From positions 65,339-129,338 of the forward strand of contig CAJNYU010000024.1 in the NCBI GenBank assembly GCA_905331475.1: 64,000 nucleotides of DNA, read 5' to 3'. The DNA is from Rotaria socialis. Its lineage: Eukaryota > Rotifera > Eurotatoria > Philodinida > Philodinidae. This document shows positions 21,825 through 34,110 of this stretch, one piece after another. A program made the translations under genes and the position numbers. The stretch's first letter is position 1. Each line of letters starts with the position of its first letter. Under the pieces are notes generated by a model. The model saw only the letters and a list, made by a program, of their open reading frames with translations. It did not search any database and was not told the DNA's origin.

Positions 21825-24800
21825 TCACTCTACGAGTAAAATATTACTGAATTGTGTAGCAAAGATTTGCTTGACTTTATCTAAATCGAAGAAAAATTGC
21901 TTTTTGTTCAATGTGAGGAAAAATTAATTTACCACTAATCTCTTTCAGGTTTGCATTTTTCTGATTAACTACAAATAATAATTCACGCATATCCGATCGC
22001 TTTGATATAATCCATGGATCATTTTCACGTTTAACCATGATTTCACCAGATGGATGAAACCTAGACAAAATGCATTATGGAGCTTTTTTTAAGTTCAGTC
22101 CTATCAAGCAGAAACTACAAGAACTTGAATTTTCGATCAAAGTGATACATCATATGTTGCAATTTCAACAGTTAATTTTGTTTATTATGGCACTGGATAA
22201 TGCAAAATGAAGTCGAGATTAATTATTTTTGCTTAAATTAGCTTCGAATTAGGGGTGTCACATTTAAATTTAAAAAAATTTATTAAATCGAGGAATAAAT
22301 TTTCAAAAATTTAAATTTAAAATAAATTAACTTTTATTCAAATGAAAAGTTAAATTTAAAATAAGTTTAAATTCAAGAAATTTAAATTTAACTAAATTGT
22401 TTGAAATTCAAATTAGTTAAATTTTGAAAACTAGTAGAAAAACATAGTTTTTGACTTGATTGCTACTATTTAAAGTTAAATTTGAGTATGTTTCCTGTTT
22501 TCTAAAGTTAAAATTAGTCATTCTTCTATGAATTGTGCTATTAAATACATTTTTATGAGTATCCTAGTATTTCGAAGAACAAAGATGACGGATCCTGCAT
22601 AATCTGTAGAGAAATTTTGACTATTATGAACAAATATTAACCTAAAATACTAGATTTTTTTCTCTCATTTTGTATTTACTACTGTTATAGTCACGCATTT
22701 TTCTCGTAGCAATGATGTGTATCCATCCAAACAATTTATTAAATTTAAAATTTAAATTTAAAAAAATTTATTAAATCGAGAAGTAAATTTTCAAAAAGTT
22801 ACTTTAAATTAAATTTAACTTCTAAAAATTTAAATTTTTGCATCAGAAGAATTTAAATTTATTTTAAATTTAACTTGATAGAATTTTATTTAAAATTAAA
22901 TTAACTTTTCACGAAGTTAAATTTAAATTAAATAAAATGTAAATTGACACCCCTACTTGGAATTCTACATATTTTTTGTAACTATGGATTAACTCATTTA
23001 AATATCACAGCTAGAGGATCACCAGTAAATCATTATGGGCGTACCCTCAACTTGTAATTATCGATTCAATTAAATGTGGAGGCATTGTTTTAATTTCATG
23101 TTAACAAATCCTACTCGTCACTTTATCCGGTCCAAACAGATTTAGAACGTCTCGCAATGCTATCATTAGAAAGGCAGGCACGTCTTGTTTTCAATCGCTT
23201 ACAAAACGTGAAGAACTCAAAGCATATATATATATCGATCTAGATTGTTTATCGTTAGTTTTGACATGTTTGATCTAATGAAAACAGATGAGTATCATCA
23301 CACGAAATCGAAAAGACTTTTCTCGCATTTTTCTTTTTAATACATGAGATAGTATACCACTCACGTTCCTTTAAGACAGCGGTACTCATGGGAATTTAAA
23401 TGAAATACATATAATATATTCTGTTGCTTTTGCTTTAATCAGGTTACAGCGACCTGCACTTTTCTAATACGTCATTCATCATGCCAGCTCGAATATTTCA
23501 ATGAAAAATAGTTTACCATTGCATATCTTCTGCCAATGTATTCATAATTCCAGCCATAGAATTAACGGGTTCACGAGTCCAATCAACAGTTGACGAGTAT
23601 GCCATATTGATTTTATTATAATAAACTGTTCGTACAGTATTATCTGCTCTATAAAAAAATAATTTTTGTTAACGAAATTCGACTAGAACTAAAGAAAAAG
23701 CGATACTGACGATGGATATTTTTTCTTTAGATGTTCTTCAAAATGAGGTAGCATTGTATCTAAATCTTTTTTTAATGCATCAACTATTTGAGTATTCATA
23801 TCTTCAATATTAGTAGAATCACCGTCTAATCAATGAAAAAGGTGTGTAGAAAAGCTAAATAATATATATTACAACATTCTTACCATCGTGGAAGAAAGAA
23901 AATATTGTTATTAAATTAATATTGACTACAAGAACTCGATATGGCATCGGTGGATTTCCCAGGAAAAATGCTTGATAAATTTGACTAGTTGGAGTGGCTG
24001 AAATAATTAATTCATCAGCTGGATTAGCATTTGTGTCAATGGTTAAATATCTATGAAGATTGATGAACCTGTGTATTTATTAACGATCAAATGCTTTTCT
24101 TGTCCTACTGTGTAGTCGATGAATTGAGTAAAACTTTAACATGTGGCCAATAATAAAGACGGAAAAATGAATAAACTAGACTAGTATCTTCTTGAGAAAG
24201 TCCGCTCCTTAATAAAACAAAATGAGAAGAAAAAAACCCATTAAGACTAATACAAGAGAAGAAAATCAAATACCATATAAGTTGATCTTTATATAGAAAA
24301 AGAGTTTCTTTTAGTGATGAAAAACGTAATTCCAATCGCCGTAAAATGGATTGTAGCTTTAAATAGAGCTTTTTTTCAACTGGTAAAAATTGTATGCCAA
24401 TATAAGATGTATCTAATGTTGCATCTCGGATCATTGAAAGAACATGATGTTGAATAAACTAAATAATTGGTCAAATCTTTAATAGGTTTAACATATACAA
24501 GACGAAGTAATTGCTATTAAAGGCTGATCGTTTTTTTTTTCTACGTATATATTATTTTACTTAATCTTGTAGCTATGGATATATCAATCATGTCTGTCAT
24601 TCGTCGTGACATTTCCATGCCAATAACTGTTATACTCTGCACAGGAAAACGATGCAAACTCGTTTCATGTATACATCTATTTTCTTACAAAATAGTTTCT
24701 TAAAACTATAGACTATTGTTTTTCTCATTACCTTATCAAAATGTTGTTTAAGTACAACTCTTAATTCTTCTACGCCACCATGTTGAATTGTTGTAGACAT

Positions 24801-25441
24801 TGTACCATGTTGTAACTACAGATATTCCATGATAATCATTTTATTATATAAAATTCATCTAAATATAACTCACAACAAAATATCGATATGACATTTTTAA
24901 AATGGGTAACATAATTCTATCATTGATATTCTCATCGTAATATTCAGTAACGAATTTATCGTCTTTTTTTCGTTCGACAACAGGAATATGAAGTGACTAA
25001 AAAAAATATGTTGTTCGAAAAAAATCACGAAAAACAACTTTCCTACCATCGCTATACAAATATCATTTTCAATTTTATAAAATAGAAGACGAGTTTTTTG
25101 AAAATGTACACTGTCACATGGATCGTCAAAACCGAACGTTCTGAAAACAAAATGAAGAATATTTAAACATTAGAAAAAAAAATGAATTTCGAACTGTTTT
25201 ACTCAGTGAATTTCACTAAGCCTTCGCAATAGCCAACAGTGCGTATTTGACGATCTATATCAACATCGGATGGATAATAATAAAGAATTTTTCGATTTTC
25301 CTAAAATGATTTACTTTATGAAAATGATTAAATCAATAGAATCGATCAAACCTGTCCTTCTTTTTCACATAATGATGGACAATATATAAAATAATCATTT
25401 AGATTAACATTAGATGAAATACGTTCGTTTGATGACGCCAT
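21825..25441 (-). CDS. CCZ1: CCZ1, subunit of the MON1-CCZ1 Rab7 exchange factor
   Basis: Many small exons (about 11). MON1-CCZ1 is the guanine-nucleotide exchange factor that activates Rab7 on late endosomes. The start reads MASSNERISSNVNLNDYFIY then EGQENRKILYYYP, like the human NDxFIYNP...EGQEENKILFYHP start. Near 24270-24430 it reads YLKLQSILRRLE and FLYKDQLIW, then SGLSQEDTSLVYSFF, matching the family's FLYNDQLIWSGLEQDD region. The C-terminal part is WIISKRSDMRELLFVVNQK, NANLKEIS, and a last exon DKVKQIFATQFSNILLVE ending at 21825, matching human NANLIEVNEEVKKLCATQFNNIFFLD. The intron 22061-23516 is 1456 nt and holds a MITE. The ATG follows a TATTTTAG acceptor with no gap. The CCDC113-like gene starts 725 bp away on the other strand. 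Confidence 0.9.
22250..22955. mobile_element. hAT-like AT-rich MITE in a CCZ1 intron
   Basis: A 706-bp element with ends TAGGGGTGTCA and TGACACCCCTA, flanked by CTTCGAAT (22242-22249) and CTTGGAAT (22956-22963), a 7 of 8 match. The inside is dominated by AAATTTAA-type sequence, and a block of about 45 bp (ATTTATTAAATCGAG core) occurs twice in the same direction, near 22270 and 22760. TAGGGGTG ends with 8-bp duplications fit hAT. It lies wholly within the 1456-nt intron and away from its splice sites. Confidence 0.85.
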
Positions 25442-26165
25442 CTAAAATAGTTAAATTATAATTTGATTTTCTTTTTTTAGAAGTTTCATTTCTTTTTTAT
25501 TATTTCCTCTTTATATCATATCATGAAACGATAATTTTTGGATTGGACTCTTCACCAATTGTTTTTCTTATGATTGGTTAGCAAAAGGAAGAAATGAAAA
25601 CAAAATGGGCTTCTAACCTTTCAAGTCTATGCGTTAACCACATCTATCGGACAACCACAGTGCAGCAACAGCCGGCAATGAGTTTTACACTATGCTTTCT
25701 ATCATTAAAGGATTCAGAACGAGAAAAACGAAGATGAGTCGAAAGTCATTTTTCTGCTCGTAATGAAAATTCTAGATCCTAGTTGTGTATGTGCCCATCA
25801 TCATAAGAGAAAAGCAATAACGCTATTGACTTAACTGATCAATGATAGTTCTTTTTAAAAAAAAAATACTACCTATAGTTTATCTTATCTTGACAAATGA
25901 AATAATATTTTCTAACTGTGTAAAATATTTTTGATGTATCCGAATATGAAATTGAAAGTCAATGAATAAACGAATAAATGGAACCTTGTGATGCTAGAGT
26001 ATAACGCAACTCTGACTTAGAGTTGATTCATTCCTTATCACACATTAGACAGAAGTGGGCGCTGATATCATCGGTATTTTATCAGTATTATAAATATTCT
26101 ATGTGCATATAGAACTTAAACTTCAATTCGGTTAGATTAAATCTGTTCTTTATTATTTTTTACAA
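25442..26165. promoter_or_regulatory. Divergent intergenic region between CCZ1 and CCDC113-like gene
   Basis: 724 bp separate the two start codons, which face away from each other, so both promoters must lie here or further inside. A poly-A/T tract is at about 25855-25867. No specific factor site can be named from sequence alone. Confidence 0.45.
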
Positions 26166-28568
26166 ATGTTAACAATAAAACATCGATTTGATAATGAAAT
26201 AAGACGATTTCAATCTAATCCTGGATTTGAACCACTAGAACAAACTCAATCATCGGCACATCCGTTTACCATAGAATCAAAATCATTAACTAAACATGAG
26301 AAAATCGACGACCTGAACGATAAAGCATTGTTAGAAAGAATAACTAAAATGGAGTAAGTACATACTAAAAATCAGAGACGGAAATATTTTAATTCCTTAG
26401 AAGAAGAAAAATTTTTAACGAACGTGATCTCAGCATTGTTCATCATTCTTTAGCTAAGTTTATAATAATAACATGTCGATAAGAATTGTTAGTTATGACA
26501 TGCGATACCAATATTTGATGTACATATTAAAAGTTTTGATGCTAAAGAAATAATCATAGTCATCGAATTTCTTTTCCCGGCTCTATTGAGATCGTTTTTT
26601 TCCATATTGGAATACAAAAATAAATTTCTCGTTAGCTTTAATATTTTCTAATTCGTTGACAATTCTATCGCTTGATTTTAAGAGAAGAAAGTGAGACTAT
26701 ACGTCGTGAAAATTTACTGTTTGCACGTTATCTATTACGTACAACTACATCAAAGATCGTGGAATCATTTAATGACTATGAAAACGAAAACGGCATTATC
26801 AAGGAAACAGTGGATCAAATAAAACTAATTGAATCTACTCGAAAAGTTTCATGTAAATATTCTTTTCTTTATTATTATTTTTCATTCAATCAAATCCAAT
26901 GCAAATTTTCTAGTAAAAAGAAGTGTTAATACTACTACAGATGGTAACCCATTATGGACTAAGCGATTGGTGACTGTGCTTGCACATGCTAATATACGAT
27001 ACATTCCACCTATTGATCAAGATCGTTTCTTTATTGCTACGTATGAAGTTAAACAAACACATTTAGATTGGCAACGAATGAAAGCACATGCAGCTACTGT
27101 TTTGGATAATTTAAAGGTTAGTTTAGAAATCAAGCATCAACAAAAAAAAACAGAAAATACGTACTTTTTTTGCTGTTAAGAGTTTCTTATGTTTAAACAG
27201 CATCGTTGGTGACATCGGAGAATCAGTGAGCGCAGTTTGTTAAGGTTAATCGAATATATATATGTTGAGTTGCTGTAATGTACTGAAATAGAATTTGTTT
27301 GGTTTTTCCAGCACTAATGGTAGCGCCATATGTCTTATTTATTAATGCCAAAACCTATGAAACCGGGTTGAGAACGCTATGATTGCCATGTTCTTAAATA
27401 CAGACTCATCGTCTATCTGTTGTGTAACATGAAAAATGACGATACACGATTTATTTCTTATGGAATTTAAATTGGAGATAACGAAGACATTGACCTTTCG
27501 CGTGAGTCCTTTGGGCGAAAATAGTTGTATTAACATACTTAAGAAGATGTGATCATAAACGGCTAATAATGTTAGAATGATTCTCCATGTAATAAACATC
27601 AACCGATGAGTACTTATGGTCAGATCTCTGCGCTGAAAATATTCGCTTTTGATTCATGAGGTGTTCTTACTTAAGTATCTACAAAATATTTTCGTAAGTT
27701 GTCTTGTCTGAATTTAGGTTTTATTTCAAAATATTCAATCTGACGAAGAAGCACAAAAAGACGTAAACTTCAGTTTACAAAGGCGTGCCGACAGATATCG
27801 TCGTTCTGATAATGATCAACACTTGAATAATCCCTATTACTCCGTTCCAGGTGAAGTTTTTGTTAACCGCGCTAATAAACAGCTCAACGCACGTATTAGT
27901 CGCATTGGTGCTTTTGTTGTCAATTCATCGCATATAAATTTACGCATGCATGAAATCGATGAACGAATCCGTCAAGTAGAAGCTACAGCTTCTAGAATCA
28001 ATCGTGTTGATATTGATTTGATAACACAAAAGATTGACCATTATTCGGTGGAATCGGACATTCTTAATCGACTTTGTATAAGAGAAAAAGCATTGCTACA
28101 TGAGCAAATACAGTTTTTAGAAGATTTAAAAGCAGATCTACTTGAACAAGAAACGATGCTGAATAAAACTGAGAAACACATGAAGGATGTAGAACATCGT
28201 CTAGAACAAACAATGGCTGATATTGACTTTATTGAAAAACAAAATAATAAAATGTCAGAAGAAAATAATATTATAAAGACTTGTATAGATGACACTTTGA
28301 AAGTACCAACAATTACTGAATATGCGCATGTTATCAAACAAAAGAAAGATTTAAAATATGATATTGATATATGGTCACAACGAGTAACTATTGCTGAGGT
28401 AAAATTTCGTTTTCAAATCGAAGAATTTTTATGTAAATTTTTTGTTTGTTTGATTAGACATTATGTTCACAATTAGAACAACAAAATAAAGCTCCAATGA
28501 TTTTACCGCCATTGAAAAAACCGACAACGATCAAACATAAGCGATTAATTAAAACATCCCATCAATAA
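26166..28568 (+). CDS. Coiled-coil protein of the CCDC113/CCDC96 (DUF4201) type
   Basis: Five exons (26166-26353, 26683-26852, 26914-27116, 27718-28398, 28458-28568) join in phase to give 450 aa. The last half is long coiled coil (about residues 230-400). Two stretches resemble CCDC113: RVDIDLITQKIDHYSVE against its VDFQQLKIENAQFLE, and VPTITEYAHVIKQKKDLKYDIDIWSQRVTIAE against its APQVMTYVREK...DLEKSIRMWERKVEIAE. In that family the proteins form part of the base of radial spokes and centriolar-satellite or ciliary structures, which would suit ciliated rotifer tissue. The C terminus is short and basic (KKPTTIKHKRLIKTSHQ). The third intron is 601 nt, the other three 60-330 nt. The paralogue (CCDC113 or CCDC96) cannot be decided here. 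Confidence 0.65.
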
Positions 28569-28820
28569 AAACATTTTTTACACAAAATTTCTTGAAATAT
28601 TCAATTGATTAATTTATATCGAATGAATTTCTTGAAAATAGAGAAAATCTAAGGAGTGCTCCATACTGAAATACTCGTTACTGGATCCCGTAGGATAGGA
28701 CCCGAGAGACTCAACTCATTTCTAAAAGTGTCTTTTTTATCGATACTATCGAACGAATATAAACATTATTTTATTTAAATAAATTGCTTTGTCGTTGAAT
28801 AAATAAAATAAAAAGTATTT

Positions 28821-29912
28821 TTATACCAATGCCAGAAGAACATCATTTTCATCTATTTCGTGAATTTTAACTGATAGCGAAGCGTGATTCGTATTTGATT
28901 GTTGTCCTTCTTGACTAGTATTATTTCTACAGTTTTCTAATATTTCATATAAATGCCGTCGCAATAGTGGCACTAATTGATCAGCGCGTTTCAAATGCAT
29001 AGCTAATGCATGCCGACCAGATGAATGAAACCAAACATGAACACCTGTTAAGCTATTCATAAAATGACTATCAATATCAAAATCTAGAACGGACGTTAAG
29101 CATTTTGTTTGTTTCGATTTTTTCTCTTCATCACTGCGAATAATCCGATGAGCTTGCCGCCGATCAGCTGCTGATAATTGACTCCAATGTATATGAAGTA
29201 CGCAATCACGATTTAATGTTTTCGAATTGATTTTCTCCATAGTAATTTTTACTTGTTCACGTATAACATGTGCTTGTCTCGCTGAACAATATGCGCCCAT
29301 GATACGCCATGGTAAACCAAGTAGAGTCGGGTCTAATATTGGATTGAATGCAATCGATATCGTCGCTAAATCAGCGCACATACAAACCATACTACCGCCA
29401 AGACTAGCTCCAATTAAAATTACACGTTGATAAAGTGTCGAATAGAGTTTTACTAGTTTTCGACAATATTTTAAACCATCCCATTGATAGTTTGGATCTT
29501 GTAAGTAGAAACATTGTGCTGGATCAGTTAAAAATAAAACATCGAATTGATTGTGCGCGTGATCGTGCAATTTGCTAATAGAGCTGCGCCATTCCGTTGT
29601 TCGCACACCTCCAACAATCATAGCAGCACCAGCAAAACTCATATAGAGCGTCGGTGAACGATGTGTACATGATAGATTCGGTTCAATATGTGAAGACGAA
29701 TGTTTTGTATGACATTGACATTTTTTATCTGCGGGACAATACGTTTGCCGTCGCTGCTCAAGATGATCGAACCGTACACGTGTAAATGCAGAAAATTTCG
29801 ATAGAAAATATCCGTGACCACGATTACGTTTTATGAAAATAAATAAAACAATAAAAATCAGTATGATCAAAGATGGTATTAGAATGCATAGTAACCATAG
29901 CCAAGAATCCAT
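28821..29912 (-). CDS. Membrane-anchored alpha/beta-hydrolase-like protein, single exon
   Basis: An intronless 363-aa frame. Residues about 3-28 (WLWLLCILIPSLIILIFIVL onward) form one membrane anchor, followed by basic residues, so the bulk is probably cytosolic if type III, or luminal if it acts as a signal anchor. A Cys/His-rich stretch (CPADKKCQCHTKH) follows. The core shows FDVLFLTDPAQCFYLQDPNYQWDGLKY, then VILIGASLGGSMV with the G-x-S-x-G nucleophile elbow and SIAFNPILDP. A possible catalytic His lies in HSSGRHALAMHLKRAD. The layout resembles small hydrolase-like proteins seen in plants, algae and bacteria more than familiar animal lipases. The substrate is unknown. It converges with the CCDC113-like gene (252 bp between stops). 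Confidence 0.7.
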   Translation of the reverse strand: MDSWLWLLCILIPSLIILIFIVLFIFIKRNRGHGYFLSKFSAFTRVRFDHLEQRRQTYCPADKKCQCHTKHSSSHIEPNLSCTHRSPTLYMSFAGAAMIVGGVRTTEWRSSISKLHDHAHNQFDVLFLTDPAQCFYLQDPNYQWDGLKYCRKLVKLYSTLYQRVILIGASLGGSMVCMCADLATISIAFNPILDPTLLGLPWRIMGAYCSARQAHVIREQVKITMEKINSKTLNRDCVLHIHWSQLSAADRRQAHRIIRSDEEKKSKQTKCLTSVLDFDIDSHFMNSLTGVHVWFHSSGRHALAMHLKRADQLVPLLRRHLYEILENCRNNTSQEGQQSNTNHASLSVKIHEIDENDVLLALV

Positions 29913-32900
29913 TTTTTTGTAACGACAAAAACTATTCTCCTATAGCGAAAAAAAACCCAAGGCTTATCTACATGCAATGATGCATAGTCATATGCACAGG
30001 TATACATATGGCGTGACGTAGATCATTTTTAATTATACTATTGACATGAGAGACGAACGAAGAGTGTCAGAGACGCAAGCAAGCGTGTTAATACATTATT
30101 ATGAACTTTGACATTTGTCAAGGATTATTAATATATATGTTCGATTGTATCGAAATAAAATTCGAGGGTTAAACAGTGAGAAATAAAAACAATTGTCGCA
30201 ATTTATAGACTAAAGAATGGATCAGATTGTGTAGGATATGATCTAAGAGTAGCTTCGGATGATTTTTTTTATAAATATCGTCTTGCTTTTTGTATGAATG
30301 TTTTTAATTAATGAAGACTTGGGAATTAGATAACTGACTAGACAGATGAGTAATTACCATCGCGTTCAGATATTTCGTAAATCATGTACATTGAAGAGTA
30401 GAAATAACTTCGTCGCTAGAGAAGCCTTTTACGATGAATTATATCGCTTTGTTTTCGTATTGAATTCCTGTAGTCACTGAAAAAAAATATTAAATAACCT
30501 TTTCAGGGTTTGCGGCGAATAAATCGTGAAGATTTCCTTTATCATTAATAGATTATCCGTATATGTTTCGATTAAATGTCGTAAGTCATGCAACAAAATG
30601 CTAATTCTAATGCTTAGGTTTGAATAAAATTCTTTTACTACTTGAAAATATCGACAAATTGTTCTTCGTTAACTTCCATATTTTCTATTGGACATGAAAA
30701 TTATTTCAAAGCGCTTTCGATAACATTTCGCTATGTGTGACTTTCGTCTTTAACTAAAATTTGTTGAAAATATTATAATAACTTATCAATGGCTTTACAG
30801 AGAAGTTTATTTAAGCCAACAAGCAGTCCTCTCGTAAAAATAGAAATGATCGAGAAAATCATACTTCATCAAATAATAATAATATCCTAACTGAATACAC
30901 GCCTTCGATTCTATAATAATAAGCGTTTTGACTTTTGATTTCAAGTTTCTTTATATAAAACACCATCACAAGTTCGTCTCTTGACTTTATTTTTACTTAA
31001 AACGAACCCAACACATCATGATTTTTGTTCTAAAAATATCTGTTCAAGTCGCACTCCGTTTTTATGAAAACATTATGGGACCTGTGGTACCCTTTTCGGA
31101 TGTCCTCCTAAACAAATATCGTGCTGATTTTGAAACCCTATAATTTCAAATTCGTTCGCGTTGAAAAAAAAAGTTATGCTCTTACACGCCCTGCAAAATA
31201 CACTTGAAACAGACATATAATGAAAAACTTAACAAACGCTAAATAAGAACATGCCGACTATCCATCGAATTTTTCTAATGCACGCGGAACTTTTCAATTG
31301 TAAAACAAACAAAGAATTCAAATCAATACCGAAGTACTTTAGCTCCTTTTCTTTACACAACGCAACACCAAAATCATTGAATTATTCCTGTAAACTCCTT
31401 CCATGAGAGAGCATTTATTTTTCTTTTCTTTTTTGTTTTTTTTCTTCTTTTTTCTTCGTAATAAAAGGAGCAAGTCGCACAATCATCAGTTACGAAGCAC
31501 TTTAAACATTTTAAATGCTTATTAGTGATAATTCGTTTATGCTTGGTATCGCTGATCGCTGCCAAGACACGCCCATAAACATTTCCAAATGATTTTCACT
31601 TTATATTCGAATGCGTCACAATTTACTATTAATCGTTTATATGGTCGCTTTATTTTATTATGCACTTATCCGAATGTACTACCATGAAAAACAAAATCCT
31701 AACAACGAGCTTTTCTTTTTATTGTGAGTATAGAAACTGTTTAAAAATTGTCGATAGAATTTGAAATATTTGTCTAGGTATTGACTACTGTTATTAAATG
31801 CGATGTTAAAATGAAATGATCGTACCGACCGAGACTTACTCAATAATATATACTTAACAAATCAACAGCATTTTCTAGACAAAAATTAAACTTACAGAAG
31901 GCCGATCAATGAATATTGCTCATCGTGAAACCATTACTAAGTTTTTCAAGTAGGATTTTATCGAACACAATTTTTAAAAATTGCCTAAATATAGAAACGA
32001 AAGTTTGAAGCGAGTTTCAGGTCGCAAACTGTAGCAAGCGTAACCATAGAGACTTTGTAGTTTTCTCCCAAATTTTCTGTTGAGTTAAACACTGACAGAT
32101 GTTGGTGATATTTGATTCTTGAAGAATAAGCACAACAGCAAATGCTTTGTGTTTCACATATTTTAATGATGTAGAATTTGTATTAGAAGATTTAATCAGT
32201 TATTCAGTGTAATAAAATCAGGTAGCTTAACCTAAGAAAGTTTCTTTTGAATCTGTTCAAGTGCATTTAGTAGTTTACTAGTACTATTATGAAGTATGCT
32301 TGGTATTTTTTTTTCAGTCGAAAGCAGACAATGCTCTAGCGTTTGTTGTTGTTTTTTTAGCTGTTCTCTCAATTGTTTTTACTGAAACTTATTCTCTTTA
32401 AGTTGATCGTCACTCATCAGTCGATGCAGGTAATCGAACTGGCATGGTGATAAGTGTATTTGCTTGTAGTTTTGGTTTGGAATTAATGCGATGGCACAAA
32501 AATTCAATAAAAAACAACAACAAAAGTAAACTGTAATGAGTAAGACAATTATTCAGATGACTATAAATGGATTGAATTTAAACAAGCAACTACTTCTAGA
32601 ATCGTTGAGTACTATTTTGTCAAATATTCAATTAATAGAATCGATGTGCTAATTAATGAGTAATAAAAATATTATCATAATCGTATTTTTTACCATTCGA
32701 GAGAATGCATGATGACAATTTATATCTACACTCGATTTGTTCTACGAGACATATGGGAAGTATCATAGTTAGTGTTGATGTCGTTTTTAAAATTCCTTAC
32801 AATCGTTATAGGAGTTTCGCTAAACATTTGGATTTGTTATTTCAAATGTTAAATTAATTTTAAAAAAAAAGTGCGTGTCACGTGATGAAAAGACGATGCA

Positions 32901-33179
32901 ACTCTGGGATAATAGTTCATATATTTTACTTTACCATCAACTATAGTCTAATCGGAGCTATGGAAATGTTTTCGAATGTTTTACTACTTGAATACTAACT
33001 TTGCTATTTTTAGAGTTGAATTTCAATATGAAAACAGTAAAATGTGAAATCAATAAAAATCTATTGACCATTTAGGATTCAAAATGGCAAAAGTATATTT
33101 GAAAATCTTCTTTAAAATATCATCCAAATCAATAATAATATCAAGTATTTATTATATACTACAGCCTATTTCAGATAGA
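29913..33179. other. Intergenic, about 3.3 kb, AT-rich
   Basis: No conserved protein or element end recognised. It holds the upstream regions of the divergent hydrolase-like (-) and His-rich (+) genes. A short frame at 31374-31565 (-) is low in complexity. A plus-strand acceptor (CTATTTCAG) at 33167-33175 precedes the His-rich ATG, so a 5' leader exon may lie here. Confidence 0.45.
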
Positions 33180-34110
33180 ATGCAACACTATGTTGAAAAA
33201 CCTCAAACGAACGGCTATACCAAGACGACAAAAATGAATCCGAAAAAAATCGATGATAAAACGGATGTGTCTTTGAAAAGTTCGGAAAGAAAACATCATC
33301 ATCACCATCATCACGAACACAGTTCTCATCATCATCGACATAATTCGCATACTCACCGACACAACTCGCACCATCATCATCGACATACTTCCCATCATCA
33401 TCATCATCATCATCGTCGTCCCCATCACCACCACTATCATCATCATCGAAGTCCTTCATATTCAGATGATTCCTATGATTCTTATGATTATCATCGAGGT
33501 CATTACTTAGATCATCATCATCAATCTTCAAGACTCCCACGAATTGTCACACCACAGCTGCCAAAGATTATAACGCCTACACCACGAAATACCAATACAT
33601 CGATCTTTCGCGATGTTGGTATCAATACCGGAACTGAAACGAAAATAATGAAAGATTCAGGTGTCACAGTTGATCTCGTCGATGTACCAAGTAAATGCTT
33701 ACATATATTGATTAGTTAACGTTTTGATTGAAATCTTAGATCTTGCTGATAGACGCCTTGAACAAATTCCTGTGATTCGTCGTACAATTATTGTTGAACC
33801 TTATCCAGCAGAGCCGAGTTCACAAATTATTGTTAAGCCACGTGCGGATATGATTGGAAAAGTTCGTTTAAGTAGAAATATGCACTTTGACGGCGATGAT
33901 GCAACAACTGTCTATCCATCAACATCATTTATGACAAAGAAACCGAAGAAAAAAAAATCGACTATTGTTAACAACAATCGTATTGAAGATTTAAATTTGA
34001 ATGGTATCCATGGTGACGATGACGATGCCGATAAAAGAAATAGAAATGGAAAAACAAGAAAAACTAAAATAGTAGCAGGAACAAAAATAAGAAACGCTTT
34101 CTATAATTAA
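33180..34110 (+). CDS. Histidine-rich protein, lineage-specific
   Basis: Two exons joined by a short intron: VTVDLVDVP ends exon 1 at the A/GTAAATGC donor, and LADRRLEQIPVIRR resumes after TTTTGATTGAAATCTTAG, in phase. Total about 290 aa. Residues about 38-110 are dominated by His in runs of 2-7, spaced by Ser, Arg and Asn (SHHHRHNSHTHRHNSHHHHR). These could bind metal ions, but the CAT/CAC repeat may also be simple repeat drift. After that come SDDSYDSYDYHRG, a Pro/Thr segment, an ordered-looking part (RTIIVEPYPAEPSSQIIVKP) and a basic/acidic C-terminal tail. The start at 33180 is chosen because a CTATTTCAG acceptor lies 4 nt upstream. I do not recognise the family. Confidence 0.65.

Noticed and set aside
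33166-33540. Antisense frames rich in Asp/Met/Val
   Set aside because: They are the complement of the CAT/CAC His-coding repeat of the plus-strand gene.
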